A stretch of DNA of 64,000 bases, from contig JANPIN010000069.1 in NCBI GenBank assembly GCA_031425035.1, positions 53,240 through 117,239 of the forward strand, read 5' to 3'. Every line of letters starts with the position of its first letter. Within the stretch, counting starts at the first letter, position 1. The notes below the pieces were generated by a model. That model saw only the letters and a list, made by a program, of their open reading frames with translations, was not told the origin of the DNA and ran no database searches. Shown one piece after another: positions 17,815 through 28,488 of this stretch. A program made the position numbers and the translations under genes. This DNA is from M3007 sp031425035. GTDB lineage: Bacteria; Bacteroidota; Bacteroidia; Chitinophagales; Saprospiraceae.

Positions 17815-20800
17815 ATGAAAAATAATCTACCCTTGTTTCGATACCTGATTGGTACGGTAGTTTTGCTGGCTTTCGGCAGCACGAACATCTCGGCCCAAAC
17901 CTTTCCCACGCCTACCGGCTTTACCCTGCCAAATGGTAAAACCATCGTCATCACTTATGACGTGGACGTGAATGCCAATGCCTGTACCCCGGGCACCCTG
18001 GCGCCGGCCAATTTATCCAACCAAAGCAACGTATCGGGCAGTAACTTCCCCACCGTGCAGACTGACGATCCCGACATCGCCGGTTCACCCGGTCCGACCC
18101 TGACGCCGTTTTCCAGCCTCTCGCTGGGCAACCTGGTCTATAAGGATGCCAACAACAACGGCCTATTCGATGGTGGAGATGCGGGGGTCAACGGCGTACT
18201 ACTGCGCCTCTATGTCGATAACGGCGACGGCGTATTGACCGTAGCCGACGGTGCGGCCCTGACGACTACAACGACCGCCGGTGGCGGTCTCTACACCTTC
18301 ACCAACCTCTGCCCCGGCAACTACCTCGTCGAAGTGGCGGCCTCCAACTTCAACGTTGGCGGTCCACTCTACGACAATGCCCTGTCGGCTGCGCTGATCT
18401 CCAGCCCCGTCGGCGGCGCCCCCGACCCGGACAACGACGTCAATAACGACGACAATGGCGATCCGGTGGCCGGCTTCGGCGTAGCTTCGCAGGCCATTAC
18501 CCTGTCTTACGGCGGCGAACCGGTGAACGACGGCGATACGGATAACAATACCAACCTGAGCCTCGATTTCGGCTTTAAAAACCCAACTACCGTCACCATC
18601 AACGACGTGACGCTGAACGAAGGTACCGGCGGCGGAACCACGTCCTTCAACTTTACGGTGACGCGCAGCATCCCCGACGAGGCCTTTAGCCTGACCGTGA
18701 ATACAGCCGACGGTAGCGCCATCAGTCCCGCCGATTTTATCGCCATCAGCGGCGGCACGGTGAGCTTTACGGCCGGTGGCGCATTGACCCAAACGGTAAC
18801 CGTGCTGGTCAATCAGGACGCTATGGTCGAAGCCAATGAAACCTTTACCGTGCTGCTTTCCGGCGCACCCGCCGGCATCATTATCGCCGACGGCTCCGGC
18901 CTGGGGACCATCACCAATGACGATGCGGCGGTAGTGACCCTCAGCGGCGGCATCGCCCAGAATGAAGGCAATGCCGGCACTACGTCTTACACCTTCACCG
19001 CAACCTTGAATAACCCCGTGCAGGGCGGATTCGTAGTGGCCTATACCACCAATAACGGCACCGCTACTACACCCACCGACTATGTGGACAATGACGGTCC
19101 ACTGAGCTTTACCGGTACCGCCGGCGAGGCTAAGACCATCACGGTGCTGGTCAATGGTGACAATCTGGTGGAGCTGGATGAAACCTTTACCGTTGCCCTG
19201 GGCGCCATCTCCGGCGCGCCGATCACCGTCACTACCGCCGGTTCGCCGCAGACGGGCACCATTACCAATGATGATGCAGCAGTGGTCAGCATCCCCGGCA
19301 ACGTCAGTGTGCTGGAAACCAACACTCTGCAGTTCTACTCGGTGACTTTATCCAATCCGGTGGACGTAGCGGTAACAGTGCAATTCAATACTTCTAACGG
19401 AAGTGCCGTAGCACCAGGCGACTATACTGCCGTGGTTAACCAAACCGTAACCTTCCCGGCTGGTACTACAAACGGCCAAACAGTGTTCATCACAATTGTT
19501 GATGATGCCATTGTGGAGGCGGATGAGGTATATAACGTGGCCCTTAGCGCGTTGGCCGCTTCCGGACGCAACGTCACCCTTGACGCAATTACCCGCACGG
19601 GTACCATTGTTAACAACGACGCAGCCATAGTAACCCTTAGCGGCGGACTTTCCATCAGTGAAGGAAATGCGGGCGCTGCGCTGGTAACTTTTACCGCCAC
19701 CCTGAGTAATGCGGTGCAAGGTGGCTTTACTGCCAATTACACCACCAACAATGGTACGGCTACCACGGCCGATAACGACTATGCCGACAATGACGGAACG
19801 CTGGTCTTTACCGGTACTGCCGGCGAGACCAAAACTTTTACGGTAGCGGTGAACGGCGACCTGAACATCGAGGCCAATGAAACCTTCCAGACGGCGATTA
19901 ACAGTCTGACCGCGGTGGCTAATCCTAGCGCGGTCACCATCGTCGGCTCCCCGCAAACCGCCACCATCACCAACGACGAACAAGATTGGGGGGACGCCCC
20001 GACGGCTGCACAAACCGGTTTTTTCTATAACTATCCAACTTTACTGGTCAGCAACGGCGCCCGCCACGCGGCGAGCCTCAACGGTCTGCGCCTCGGCGCC
20101 ACCATCGATGCGGAAGCCGACGGTCAGCCCAATGCAACGGCTACCGGCGACGATGGCGATGAAGACGGGGTAACCTTACCCGCTGCCCTGGTCACCGGCA
20201 CGACGGCCAGTATTACCGTCAATGCCTCCGGTCCGGGTAAACTAGATGGCTGGGTGGACTTCAACCGCAACGGCCGCTGGGCCGACACCCTGCTCATTGA
20301 ACAGGTTTTCACTTCCACCAACCTCGTAGCGGGTGCCAACGTCCTGACGTTTGCAGTTCCCGCCACCTCCTCGGTCGGAACTTCTTTTGCGCGCTTCCGG
20401 ATCAGTACAGCCGGTGGGCTGACCACCAGAGGTTTAGCTGCCGATGGCGAAGTAGAAGATTACCAGGTCAATATCGTCAATAACCAGTTCTCCATCGACA
20501 ATCCTTCCATTGTAGAAGGGAATGCCGGAACGACCAGCCTGACCTTTACCGTCAGCCGCAGCACAAATACTACTTCTTCTTCGGTAGACTATGCCATCAC
20601 CGGCGGTACTGCTACTTCAGGCACAGACTATGCGCCTTTAGCAGCCGGTACGATCAACTTTACCGCCGGCGGCGCCTTGACGCAAACCATCACGGTGATC
20701 GTTAACGGCGATCTGGTTGTTGAGAACAACGAAACCATCATCATTACCCTGAGCAACCCGGTGAACGGCGGCATCGGCGCCAGTCCCGGCACCGGTACGA

Positions 20801-23800
20801 TCACGAACGATGACGCCGCCAACCTGACCCTGAGCGGCGGCATCGCCCAGAACGAAGGCAACGCCGGCACCACTGCTTATACGTTTACAGCCACGTTGAA
20901 TGCGGCTGTACAGGGCGGCTTCCAGGTGCCTTACACCACCAATGACGGCAGCGCTACGACTGCCGATAACGACTACGTGGATAATGATGGAAACTTGACC
21001 TTTACCGGCACCGCCGGTGAAACCAAGACCATCACCGTGTTGGTCAATGGCGATAACAAAGTGGAATTGAACGAAACCTTTACCGTAGCCCTGGGTACGA
21101 TCACCGCCACGAGCGCTACCCAGATCGCCGCGATTACCAAAGTAGGCTCGCCACAAACGGGCACGATAAACAATGACGACGCAGCCACGATCAGCATTGC
21201 CGCCAACGTCAGCCAGGCGGAGAATCTTACGCCGCAGGTATTCTCAGTAACGCTAAGCAACCCCGTGGACGTAGCCGTCACGGTGCAATTCTCCACCTCG
21301 GACGGTACGGCAACCACGGCTGATAATGACTATACCGGCATTGTTAATCAAACCGTTATGTTCGCGGCCGGTAGCACCACGGCCCAGTCGGTGAACGTGA
21401 CGATCATTAATGACCCTAAAGTGGAGGCCAACGAGACCTATACCGGAACGATCAGTGGACTGGCTGCCGGTGGCCGGAATGTGGGTTTGGCCAATGCTAC
21501 CCGCACGGGTACTATCCAAAATGATGACGCAACCAACTTGTTCATTGCCGGTCCTGTCACCCACGACGAAGGCAACGCCGGCACCACGAATTATTTATTC
21601 TCTATCAGCCTGACCGCCCCCGTGCAAGGTGGCTTCACGGTAAACTACACCACCAACGACGGCACGGCCACCACCGCTGATAACGATTATGTGGACAACG
21701 ACGGCGTACTGAACTATACAGGGCTTAATTTCAATGAAACGAAAACCGTCACCGTGCAGGTAGTCGGCGATCTGAACATTGAAAACACCGAGATTTTCAC
21801 CCTGCTGCTGGGCGCCATCACCGCAGCCACACCCGAGCAAACGGCTGCCTTCACCATCACGGGCACCAACCCCGAAACCGGGACGATTGTGAACGACGAG
21901 AAGGACTGGGGCGATGCACCGAGCGCTGCGCAGAGCGGCTTCGCCGGCTCGTATTCGACCCTGGCGGCCGATAATGGCGCCTATCATATTACGGTGCCGG
22001 GTGGACCCCGCCTGGGCGCGACCATCGACGCCGACCTGGACGGTCAACCCAACGCTACCGCGACCGGCGACGGCGCGGACGAGGATGGGGTGACCTTACC
22101 AGGGGGACTGGTGGTGAATACTACGGCCAATATTACGGTCAACGTGTCGGCCTCCTGTTTCCTGGATGCCTGGGTAGACTGGAACCGGGACGGCGACTGG
22201 AACGATGCAGGCGAGAACATCGCTTTCGGAACCGCCATGAGCACCGGTAATAATTCCCTGAATGTTCCCGTGCCGGCCGGCGCGAGTCTCGGTACCTCGT
22301 TCGCCCGCTTCCGGGTAAGCACTTCCGGGTCCGGCTCCGCTCCTTTCGGCCCAGGCGCTTCCGGCGAGGTAGAAGACTACCAGGTCAACCTTGTTAATAA
22401 CCAGTTTTCGATCGACAACCCGAGCGTGGCCGAAGGTAATGCCGGTACGACCAACCTGAACTTTACGGTCAGCCGGACCACCAACGCTGCCGCTTCGTCC
22501 GTAGACTATGCCATCACGGGTGGTTCCGCTACTTCCGGTTCAGACTATGCAGCCCTGGCCGCAGGTACGATCAATTTCCCGGTCGGTGGTGCTTTGACCC
22601 AAACCGTTACGGTCACGGTGAACGGCGACCTCGTGGTGGAAAACAACGAAACGGTCATCATTACCTTGTCTAACCCAGTGAACGGCAACATCACCAGCGG
22701 CACGGGTACCGGAACGATCAACAACGATGACTCGGCCAACCTGACCCTCAGCGGCGGTAGCGCCCAAAACGAAGGCAATGCCGGTACCACCAGTTATACG
22801 TACACCGTTACGCTGAGCGCGGCGGTGCAGGGTGGATTCACCGTGGCATATACCACCAACAACGGTACCGCGACCACCGCCGACAACGATTACGTGGACA
22901 ACGATGGCACGTTGACCTTTGCGGGCACCGCCGGGGAAACAAAGACGATTACCGTGCTGGGTAACGGCGACCTGAAAGTGGAATTGAACGAAACCTTTAA
23001 CGTCGCCTTGGGCGCCTTGGGTGCTACTTCAGCCGTTCAGCAGGCCGCTATTACCGTTGGAGGGCCGCTTTCCAGCGTGCTGATCAATGACGACGCGGCG
23101 ACGGTAGCTATTGCCAGCAATATCAGCCAGTTGGAAGCCAATACCCCGCAGACGTTTTTGGTAACCCTGAGCAACCCCGTGGATGTAGCCGTAACGGTCC
23201 AGTTCAACACCTCAGATGGTACGGCTACGACCGCCGATAACGATTATACGGGAATCGCCGGCCAAACGGTGACTTTCCTGGCAGGTACGACCACCAGCCA
23301 AAGCGTTCCGGTCACGATCACGAATGATAGTAAGGTCGAAGCCAACGAAGTGTACAACGTGGCTATCGGCAGCCTGAACGCCGCGGGCCGCAACGTCAGC
23401 CTGGGCACCAGTACTGGCACCGGAACCATCCTGAACGACGACAACTCCACCGTGACCCTCTCGGGCGGCATTTCCCAAAATGAAGGCAACACCGGCACGA
23501 CCGCTTTTGTCTTCACCGCTACCCTGAGCAATGCCGTACAAGGCGGCCTGACGGCTAATTATACCACTAACGACGGTACGGCCACCACGGCCGATCTGGA
23601 TTATACCGACAACGATGGCAGCCTGGTCTTCACCGGTACCGCCGGAGAAACCAAGACCTTCACCGTACTGGTCATCGGCGATCGCAAAGTCGAAGCCAAC
23701 GAAATTTTCACTACCGCTATCAACAGCCTGAGCGGGGTAATTAATCCGGCTGCGGTGACTATTGTCGGTTCGCCGCAAACTGCGACCATCATTAACGATG

Positions 23801-26562
23801 AAGTGGACTTTGGCGACGCGCCTGATACCTACGCTACCCTGCTGAACAGTAATGGCGCCCGACATGCTACTGTGCTCGGCTTCCGGCTGGGCGCGGCCAT
23901 CGACGGCGAAGATGACGGCCTGCCTACGGCCAATGCAACCGGCGACGGCGCGGATGATGATGGCGTTACTTTACCGAACCCACTGGTGACGAATACCAAT
24001 GCCAGCGTTACCGTAACGGCCTCTTTAGCCGGTAAAATCGACGGCTGGGTGGATTTCAATAACAACGGCAGTTTCGGCGACGCCGGAGAAAAAGTATTCA
24101 ATAACGTCGCGGTCGCAGCCGGTGCAAACAGCCTGTCCTTTGCCGTACCAAACGGCGCCACGCCGAGCATCACCTTCGCCCGTTTCCGTTTGAGCAGCGC
24201 CGGCGGCCTGTCCTTCGATGGCGCCGCAACGGATGGTGAAGTAGAAGACTATACGGTGCAAATTGTCAATACCCAGTTCACTATTAATGATCCGGTGGTG
24301 ACCGAAGGCAATGCCGGTACGACGAATCTGGTCTTCACCGTCACCCGCAGCACGAACGCCAGCGTATGTTCGGTGAACTACGCTATCACCGGCGGTACGG
24401 CCACCACGGCGGATAATGATTACCAGCCATTAGCCGCCGGCACCCTGAACTTTACCGCAGGCGGCGCCTTAACGGCCACTATTACGGTGCTGGTTAACGG
24501 CGACACCAAAGTGGAATTGAACGAAACGGTAGACATGACCCTGTCCGCTCCGGTCAATGCCACGATCCTGGACGGCAGCGGTACGGGTACGATCACCAAC
24601 GACGATGCCGCTACCATCACGGTGGCGAACGTGGCAGTAACCGAAGGCGATACGCCCAACACGACGACGATGACGTTCACTGTCAACATGAGCAACCCGT
24701 CGGATGCGAATGTAGCGGTCAATTACACGACGGTAGATGGAACCGCCACTGTTGCCAACAACGATTATCAGGCCACCAGCGGTACGCTCACCTTCACGCC
24801 TGGTCAGGTAAGTAAAACCGTGGCGGTTACGGTCGTTGGCGATTGCGCCATCGAGCCCAATGAAACCCTGCTGCTTCGTTTGAGCGCGCTGGTGAATAAC
24901 GGCCGCAACATCAGCCTGAACGGTGGTGGTGCGACCCTCGATGCGACCGGTACGATTAACAACGACGACGCCCTGCCTGTCATCGCCTGCCCGGCCAACT
25001 TGTCCGTCAATGCGGCAATGGGTGTGTGTAATGCTACCGTGACGCTCGCCCTGCCTACGCTCAGCAGTATTTGCGGAACTTCCACACTGGAATTCCATTA
25101 CCGTACGGTAGATGCGGCCAATAACCCGACCGGCGCCTACAATGCATTCGCACCGGCCGCCAATAACGCGGTTAATTTCCCGGTTGGCCGCTACGAAGTC
25201 GAATGGCGGATCACGGACGGCTCCGGCACCGTTTCCTGTAGCCACTTCCTGACGGTGATCGATAACCAGATCCCGACGGCCATCTGCCAGAATATTATGG
25301 TTAACCTGGATGCTACGGGCAACGTAACCATCACCCCGGCTCAGGTTAATAACGGCAGTTTTGATAACTGTGGCATCGTAACGTTTACGTTGAGCCAGAC
25401 AACTTTTACCTGTGCCAATATCGGCGCCAATACTGTATTTCTTAGCGCTATTGATGCCAGCAACCTGAAAGGCATCTGTTCCGCGACGGTTACCGTCAAA
25501 GACGTGATTGCCCCCATTGCGCTGTGCAAAAACGTGACGGTCCTCCTCGGTGCCAGCGGTAGCGTAATCGTTGCGCCCAGCCAAGTCAACAACGGCAGCT
25601 CCGACGTCTGTGGCTTTACCATGGTGCTGACGCCCAATACTTTTACCTGCTTAAACGTCGGCAACAACCCGGTGACGCTTAAAGTAACCGACCCGGGCAA
25701 CAACATGGCTACTTGTACAGCCATTGTCACGGTAAAAGACGCCACCGCGCCCACGGCCATGTGTAAGAACATCAACGTGTTCCTGGATAATAACGGCCAC
25801 GCCAGCATTACCCCAGCCGACGTCAATAACGGCAGTACAGACAACTGCGGCATTGCCACCATGACCATCAACAACAGCCAGTTCGACTGCGGACAGATCG
25901 GCGGATCGCCGGTCGCGGTGGTCCTGACTTTGAAGGATCAATACAATAACCAGTCTTCCTGTATTGCCTATGTGACCGTGAAAGACGCCATTGCGCCCGT
26001 AGCGATTTGCGGAGACATTACCGTACAACTGGATGCGAAAGGCCGCGCCATCGTGTACCCGGCTATGCTCGCCGCTAGCAGTTACGATAACTGTAGTGTC
26101 TGGTCCTACAGCCCGACGGCCAAGTTATACACCTGTGCTAACATCGGCTCGAACAGCCTGCCCATCATTGTGAAGGACTACAGTGGTAATGCTACTACCT
26201 GCGTTTCTACCGTGTTTGTGGTGCCCGGACCAATTGGTTGTTTTACCAACAACCCGAATTCTTTCAACGTACCGGGTGGCGATCCGGGTTCGCTGGAGGA
26301 AGGGACCCTGGCCCTGCGCGTGTATCCTAACCCGACCGTGGGTCAGATCATGCTGCAATTCGATTTGCTGACCGATCAGCCTTATACCCTGCGTTTATTC
26401 GACCTGACCGGGCGCTTGTTGCTGCAGCAGGCGGCTTCCGGTTTTGCGGGCGAGAACTTCCTGCCCCTGCAACTGGGCGACCAGCCGGCCGGTTTATACC
26501 TGCTGGAAGTGCAGACCGAAACGCAAAGAGCGCAGCAGCGGGTGGTGATCCAACGGGATTAA
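17815..26562 (+). CDS. giant T9SS adhesin with Calx-beta/GEVED higher-order repeats
   Basis: A surface protein of about 2,915 aa. From the MKNNL start (chosen because the decayed paralogue at 14694 starts identically) it has a signal peptide ending NISAQ. A SdrD/Cna B-like domain follows (LGNLVYKDANNNGLFDGGD). Then come fourteen Calx-beta domains (signatures EGNAGTTSYTFTATL, YTTNDGTATTADNDY and GTITNDD), interrupted by three GEVED domains (DWGDAPTAAQ...GDGADEDGV...DGEVEDYQV). A HYR-like domain and about four shorter Cys-containing repeats (NVTITPAQVNNGSFDNCG) complete the stalk. The last 80 residues (LRVYPNPTVGQ) are a type A T9SS sorting domain. Calx-beta domains bind Ca2+ in known homologues. 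A role in adhesion or gliding is likely but not shown. Confidence 0.88.
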   Translation: MKNNLPLFRYLIGTVVLLAFGSTNISAQTFPTPTGFTLPNGKTIVITYDVDVNANACTPGTLAPANLSNQSNVSGSNFPTVQTDDPDIAGSPGPTLTPFSSLSLGNLVYKDANNNGLFDGGDAGVNGVLLRLYVDNGDGVLTVADGAALTTTTTAGGGLYTFTNLCPGNYLVEVAASNFNVGGPLYDNALSAALISSPVGGAPDPDNDVNNDDNGDPVAGFGVASQAITLSYGGEPVNDGDTDNNTNLSLDFGFKNPTTVTINDVTLNEGTGGGTTSFNFTVTRSIPDEAFSLTVNTADGSAISPADFIAISGGTVSFTAGGALTQTVTVLVNQDAMVEANETFTVLLSGAPAGIIIADGSGLGTITNDDAAVVTLSGGIAQNEGNAGTTSYTFTATLNNPVQGGFVVAYTTNNGTATTPTDYVDNDGPLSFTGTAGEAKTITVLVNGDNLVELDETFTVALGAISGAPITVTTAGSPQTGTITNDDAAVVSIPGNVSVLETNTLQFYSVTLSNPVDVAVTVQFNTSNGSAVAPGDYTAVVNQTVTFPAGTTNGQTVFITIVDDAIVEADEVYNVALSALAASGRNVTLDAITRTGTIVNNDAAIVTLSGGLSISEGNAGAALVTFTATLSNAVQGGFTANYTTNNGTATTADNDYADNDGTLVFTGTAGETKTFTVAVNGDLNIEANETFQTAINSLTAVANPSAVTIVGSPQTATITNDEQDWGDAPTAAQTGFFYNYPTLLVSNGARHAASLNGLRLGATIDAEADGQPNATATGDDGDEDGVTLPAALVTGTTASITVNASGPGKLDGWVDFNRNGRWADTLLIEQVFTSTNLVAGANVLTFAVPATSSVGTSFARFRISTAGGLTTRGLAADGEVEDYQVNIVNNQFSIDNPSIVEGNAGTTSLTFTVSRSTNTTSSSVDYAITGGTATSGTDYAPLAAGTINFTAGGALTQTITVIVNGDLVVENNETIIITLSNPVNGGIGASPGTGTITNDDAANLTLSGGIAQNEGNAGTTAYTFTATLNAAVQGGFQVPYTTNDGSATTADNDYVDNDGNLTFTGTAGETKTITVLVNGDNKVELNETFTVALGTITATSATQIAAITKVGSPQTGTINNDDAATISIAANVSQAENLTPQVFSVTLSNPVDVAVTVQFSTSDGTATTADNDYTGIVNQTVMFAAGSTTAQSVNVTIINDPKVEANETYTGTISGLAAGGRNVGLANATRTGTIQNDDATNLFIAGPVTHDEGNAGTTNYLFSISLTAPVQGGFTVNYTTNDGTATTADNDYVDNDGVLNYTGLNFNETKTVTVQVVGDLNIENTEIFTLLLGAITAATPEQTAAFTITGTNPETGTIVNDEKDWGDAPSAAQSGFAGSYSTLAADNGAYHITVPGGPRLGATIDADLDGQPNATATGDGADEDGVTLPGGLVVNTTANITVNVSASCFLDAWVDWNRDGDWNDAGENIAFGTAMSTGNNSLNVPVPAGASLGTSFARFRVSTSGSGSAPFGPGASGEVEDYQVNLVNNQFSIDNPSVAEGNAGTTNLNFTVSRTTNAAASSVDYAITGGSATSGSDYAALAAGTINFPVGGALTQTVTVTVNGDLVVENNETVIITLSNPVNGNITSGTGTGTINNDDSANLTLSGGSAQNEGNAGTTSYTYTVTLSAAVQGGFTVAYTTNNGTATTADNDYVDNDGTLTFAGTAGETKTITVLGNGDLKVELNETFNVALGALGATSAVQQAAITVGGPLSSVLINDDAATVAIASNISQLEANTPQTFLVTLSNPVDVAVTVQFNTSDGTATTADNDYTGIAGQTVTFLAGTTTSQSVPVTITNDSKVEANEVYNVAIGSLNAAGRNVSLGTSTGTGTILNDDNSTVTLSGGISQNEGNTGTTAFVFTATLSNAVQGGLTANYTTNDGTATTADLDYTDNDGSLVFTGTAGETKTFTVLVIGDRKVEANEIFTTAINSLSGVINPAAVTIVGSPQTATIINDEVDFGDAPDTYATLLNSNGARHATVLGFRLGAAIDGEDDGLPTANATGDGADDDGVTLPNPLVTNTNASVTVTASLAGKIDGWVDFNNNGSFGDAGEKVFNNVAVAAGANSLSFAVPNGATPSITFARFRLSSAGGLSFDGAATDGEVEDYTVQIVNTQFTINDPVVTEGNAGTTNLVFTVTRSTNASVCSVNYAITGGTATTADNDYQPLAAGTLNFTAGGALTATITVLVNGDTKVELNETVDMTLSAPVNATILDGSGTGTITNDDAATITVANVAVTEGDTPNTTTMTFTVNMSNPSDANVAVNYTTVDGTATVANNDYQATSGTLTFTPGQVSKTVAVTVVGDCAIEPNETLLLRLSALVNNGRNISLNGGGATLDATGTINNDDALPVIACPANLSVNAAMGVCNATVTLALPTLSSICGTSTLEFHYRTVDAANNPTGAYNAFAPAANNAVNFPVGRYEVEWRITDGSGTVSCSHFLTVIDNQIPTAICQNIMVNLDATGNVTITPAQVNNGSFDNCGIVTFTLSQTTFTCANIGANTVFLSAIDASNLKGICSATVTVKDVIAPIALCKNVTVLLGASGSVIVAPSQVNNGSSDVCGFTMVLTPNTFTCLNVGNNPVTLKVTDPGNNMATCTAIVTVKDATAPTAMCKNINVFLDNNGHASITPADVNNGSTDNCGIATMTINNSQFDCGQIGGSPVAVVLTLKDQYNNQSSCIAYVTVKDAIAPVAICGDITVQLDAKGRAIVYPAMLAASSYDNCSVWSYSPTAKLYTCANIGSNSLPIIVKDYSGNATTCVSTVFVVPGPIGCFTNNPNSFNVPGGDPGSLEEGTLALRVYPNPTVGQIMLQFDLLTDQPYTLRLFDLTGRLLLQQAASGFAGENFLPLQLGDQPAGLYLLEVQTETQRAQQRVVIQRD
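18590..24970 (+). repeat. higher-order repeat: (four Calx-beta + one GEVED) x 3, then two Calx-beta
   Basis: Calx-beta units of about 100-115 codons occur in the order 4-GEVED-4-GEVED-4-GEVED-2. The three GEVED blocks begin near 19,984, 21,904 and 23,808, a spacing of 1,920 and 1,904 bp. Each group of four keeps the same internal order of Calx-beta subtypes (NNQFSID-type, LSGG-type, short VSIxxNVS-type, LSGG-type), so the whole block was duplicated. Confidence 0.75.
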
Positions 26563-26590
26563 GAGGATAAAGTGCTTGTTAAAATAAAAT

Positions 26591-26631
26591 CAGGAGTCGT
26601 TTCGCGGATGCGGGGCGGCTCCTGTGTTTTT
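26591..26631 (+). terminator. intrinsic terminator of the giant adhesin gene
   Basis: A 9-bp stem (26591-26599 with 26616-26624, CAGGAGTCG with CGGCTCCTG, one G-T pair) is followed by TGTTTTTA. It lies 28 bp after the stop codon. The remainder of the 319-bp gap up to 26881 shows no supported gene. Confidence 0.65.
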
Positions 26632-26881
26632 ACATAAAAAATAATCCGGTAGAAGAATATTGGTTAGGCCTTCGCTCTCTTCATTCGACGATGATGGAGA
26701 GCGGGATCGTATTTCATAAAGAATGGAAGAATGGGCCGATGATGGGGATCGTCAGTAACCACCTTTCCCGGCTCTGACGCGCTTGTCCATACAAACCTAC
26801 TCCCCACCCTCCCTGACTACAACCCCCTGAACCCAAATGGCCTCAATTGGCCCCAATTGACCCGATAGTGGTCCATGACCC

Positions 26882-27265
26882 CTACTCCACCAGTTGCTCC
26901 AGTAATTTATCCAGCGTTTCCTGCGCATCTACACATAGTCCCGGATGCACTTTGGAGGTTTGCAGCACGGTACTGCGGGTGGCGGTGAGCCAGCGAAAGC
27001 GGGAAGCCTTATCCAGCCGGGCAATGGGAGAGTCCGGATTCTGACCTCCGCAAATTTCTTCAAAAGCCCGCAGGTGCAGACTGATTTCCGCCAGCTGGAC
27101 GCCCGGATCGAGCGCCTGAAGTTTCGCCTCCGGCAAATGCGCGCGCATACCGAGGAATTTCTGCTCCGCGCAGTACAGCACCACCCCGGCGTTGATGAAT
27201 TCTTCACGTTCCGGCCGGGGCATAATGCGGATGACCGCATACTCAAACAATCGACGCTCTTGCAT
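26882..27265 (-). CDS. DUF3037 family protein
   Basis: A 127-aa protein matching DUF3037 by its opening (RLFEYAVIRIMPRPEREEFINAGVVLYC) and the downstream segment FEEICGG...SRFRWLTATRSTVLQTSKVH. The length is normal for the family. No enzymatic motif is known to me. Its start overlaps the end of the HipA-like kinase gene by 23 bp, so the two are translationally coupled. The same pairing of DUF3037 with a HipA-like kinase is seen in many bacteria, which points to a shared function, possibly a regulatory or toxin-type module. The biochemical role is not established. Confidence 0.85.
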   Translation of the reverse strand: MQERRLFEYAVIRIMPRPEREEFINAGVVLYCAEQKFLGMRAHLPEAKLQALDPGVQLAEISLHLRAFEEICGGQNPDSPIARLDKASRFRWLTATRSTVLQTSKVHPGLCVDAQETLDKLLEQLVE

Positions 27266-28031
27266 GCCGGACCTGGTTTATAAATATGTCGCTGTTTTCT
27301 AGTCGGGTACCCAGGAATTCGGCGTAGACCTGCCGGCAGGTGGCCGCATCGTCCGGGAATCCGGCAGCGGCGAGCCAGTCGTCCGGGATCAGGGCCACCG
27401 TGTGTTCGATCACCTGTTTATTCAACCGGGACTTCATCCACATATCCGCCGCTTCGATCTGCGTCGCCTGTGGCAGCAGCACGTGGTCTTTGATCTGGAC
27501 AAACGGGCGGGTACTCTGTTCGCGCCAGTTTTCCCAGTTATGGTGGAAGTACAGGGCGGCTCCGTGATCGATCAGCCAGAGTTCTTCATGCCAGAGCAGC
27601 ATGTTGGTGTTGCGGGCCGTGCGGTCGACGTTCATCAGCCAGGCATCGAGCCAGACGATCCGGGAAGCGAGTTCCGCCTCCACCCGGGCCACCGCAGGAT
27701 CATACGTGACCGCGCCGGACAGGTAGTGCAGCCCCAGGTTCAAGCCGGTACTGAACTTCAGCAGGTCCTGGATCTCCTCGTCCGCTTCCGTGCGACCGAA
27801 GGCCTCGCTCAGGTCCGCAAAAACGATTTCCGGGAGTTTGAGTCCGGCTACGCGCGCCAGTTCGCCGGCGATCAGTTCGGCGATCAGCGCCTTCACCCCC
27901 TGCCCGGCGCCCCGGAATTTCAGGACGTAGAGAAAGCCGTCGTCCGCCTCGACAATGGCCGGCAGGGAGCCGCCTTCCCGCAAGGGGGTGACGTAGCGGG
28001 TAACAGTGACGTGTCTGATGTCCGGTTGCAT
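27243..28031 (-). CDS. HipA-like kinase domain protein (HipA_2 type)
   Basis: A 262-aa protein with a HipA/phosphatidylinositol-kinase-like fold. The N-terminal lobe contains FLYVLKFRGAGQGVKALIAELIAGELAR, with a Lys suitable for ATP binding. The catalytic loop is AWLMNVDRTARNTNMLL, with Asp and Asn in the DxxxxN arrangement. The metal-binding aspartate follows in WLIDHGAALYFHH. It is much shorter than classic HipA toxins (about 440 aa) and lacks an adjacent HipB-like HTH gene. Instead it is coupled to DUF3037. A Ser/Thr kinase role is a family-level inference and the substrate is unknown. The bases just upstream contain no convincing promoter. Confidence 0.82.
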   Translation of the reverse strand: MQPDIRHVTVTRYVTPLREGGSLPAIVEADDGFLYVLKFRGAGQGVKALIAELIAGELARVAGLKLPEIVFADLSEAFGRTEADEEIQDLLKFSTGLNLGLHYLSGAVTYDPAVARVEAELASRIVWLDAWLMNVDRTARNTNMLLWHEELWLIDHGAALYFHHNWENWREQSTRPFVQIKDHVLLPQATQIEAADMWMKSRLNKQVIEHTVALIPDDWLAAAGFPDDAATCRQVYAEFLGTRLENSDIFINQVRHARASIV

Positions 28032-28488
28032 AGGTGCAAAGAAAGGGAAAAAGCCATATTCCCCGCTGCTGCCACCATGAAATGCGACCTGGCCGGCTGG
28101 TATATGGTAAAAATGACAGTAGCAGGTAAATCGCTGTTGCGCAAACTGGTGGTGGAATAAACGCGGTGTGGAGGGAGCAAGCCGGCGCTTTGCTCAAGTG
28201 AAGAGGTGACATCCCTGATTTTTCATCAGGGACGTTATCTCGGAACAGCGCCATTTTCGAGGCATGGCCGGCAATGTTCCATCGAAGCGTCCTGTTGTAA
28301 GCCAGGAATTACCCCAAAGAAAACCCGGGTTGACCATTTTCCACCCGCATCCGGCAGGCAGCACACCAAGGGGTAGATGGAAGGGACCCCAGCCGCTCCG
28401 GTGACCCTGGCAGAAGCCATACAATCCGGTCAACCGGCCTGCTTCCGCTCCAATGTTGAATGCGAAGGCATCAAAAATGTAAACAAAC
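28032..28488. other. gene-free segment with one small hairpin
   Basis: I find no convincing gene here. A perfect 8-bp hairpin (TCCCTGAT, loop TTTTC, ATCAGGGA) lies at 28212-28232 but has no T-run on either strand. A 116-codon open frame on the minus strand (28194-28544) has no family features and runs into the 21-bp repeat array, so I do not call it. Confidence 0.4.

Noticed and set aside
28212..28232. Hairpin as a terminator
   Set aside because: The stem is good but neither strand has a T-run after it and no gene ends nearby.
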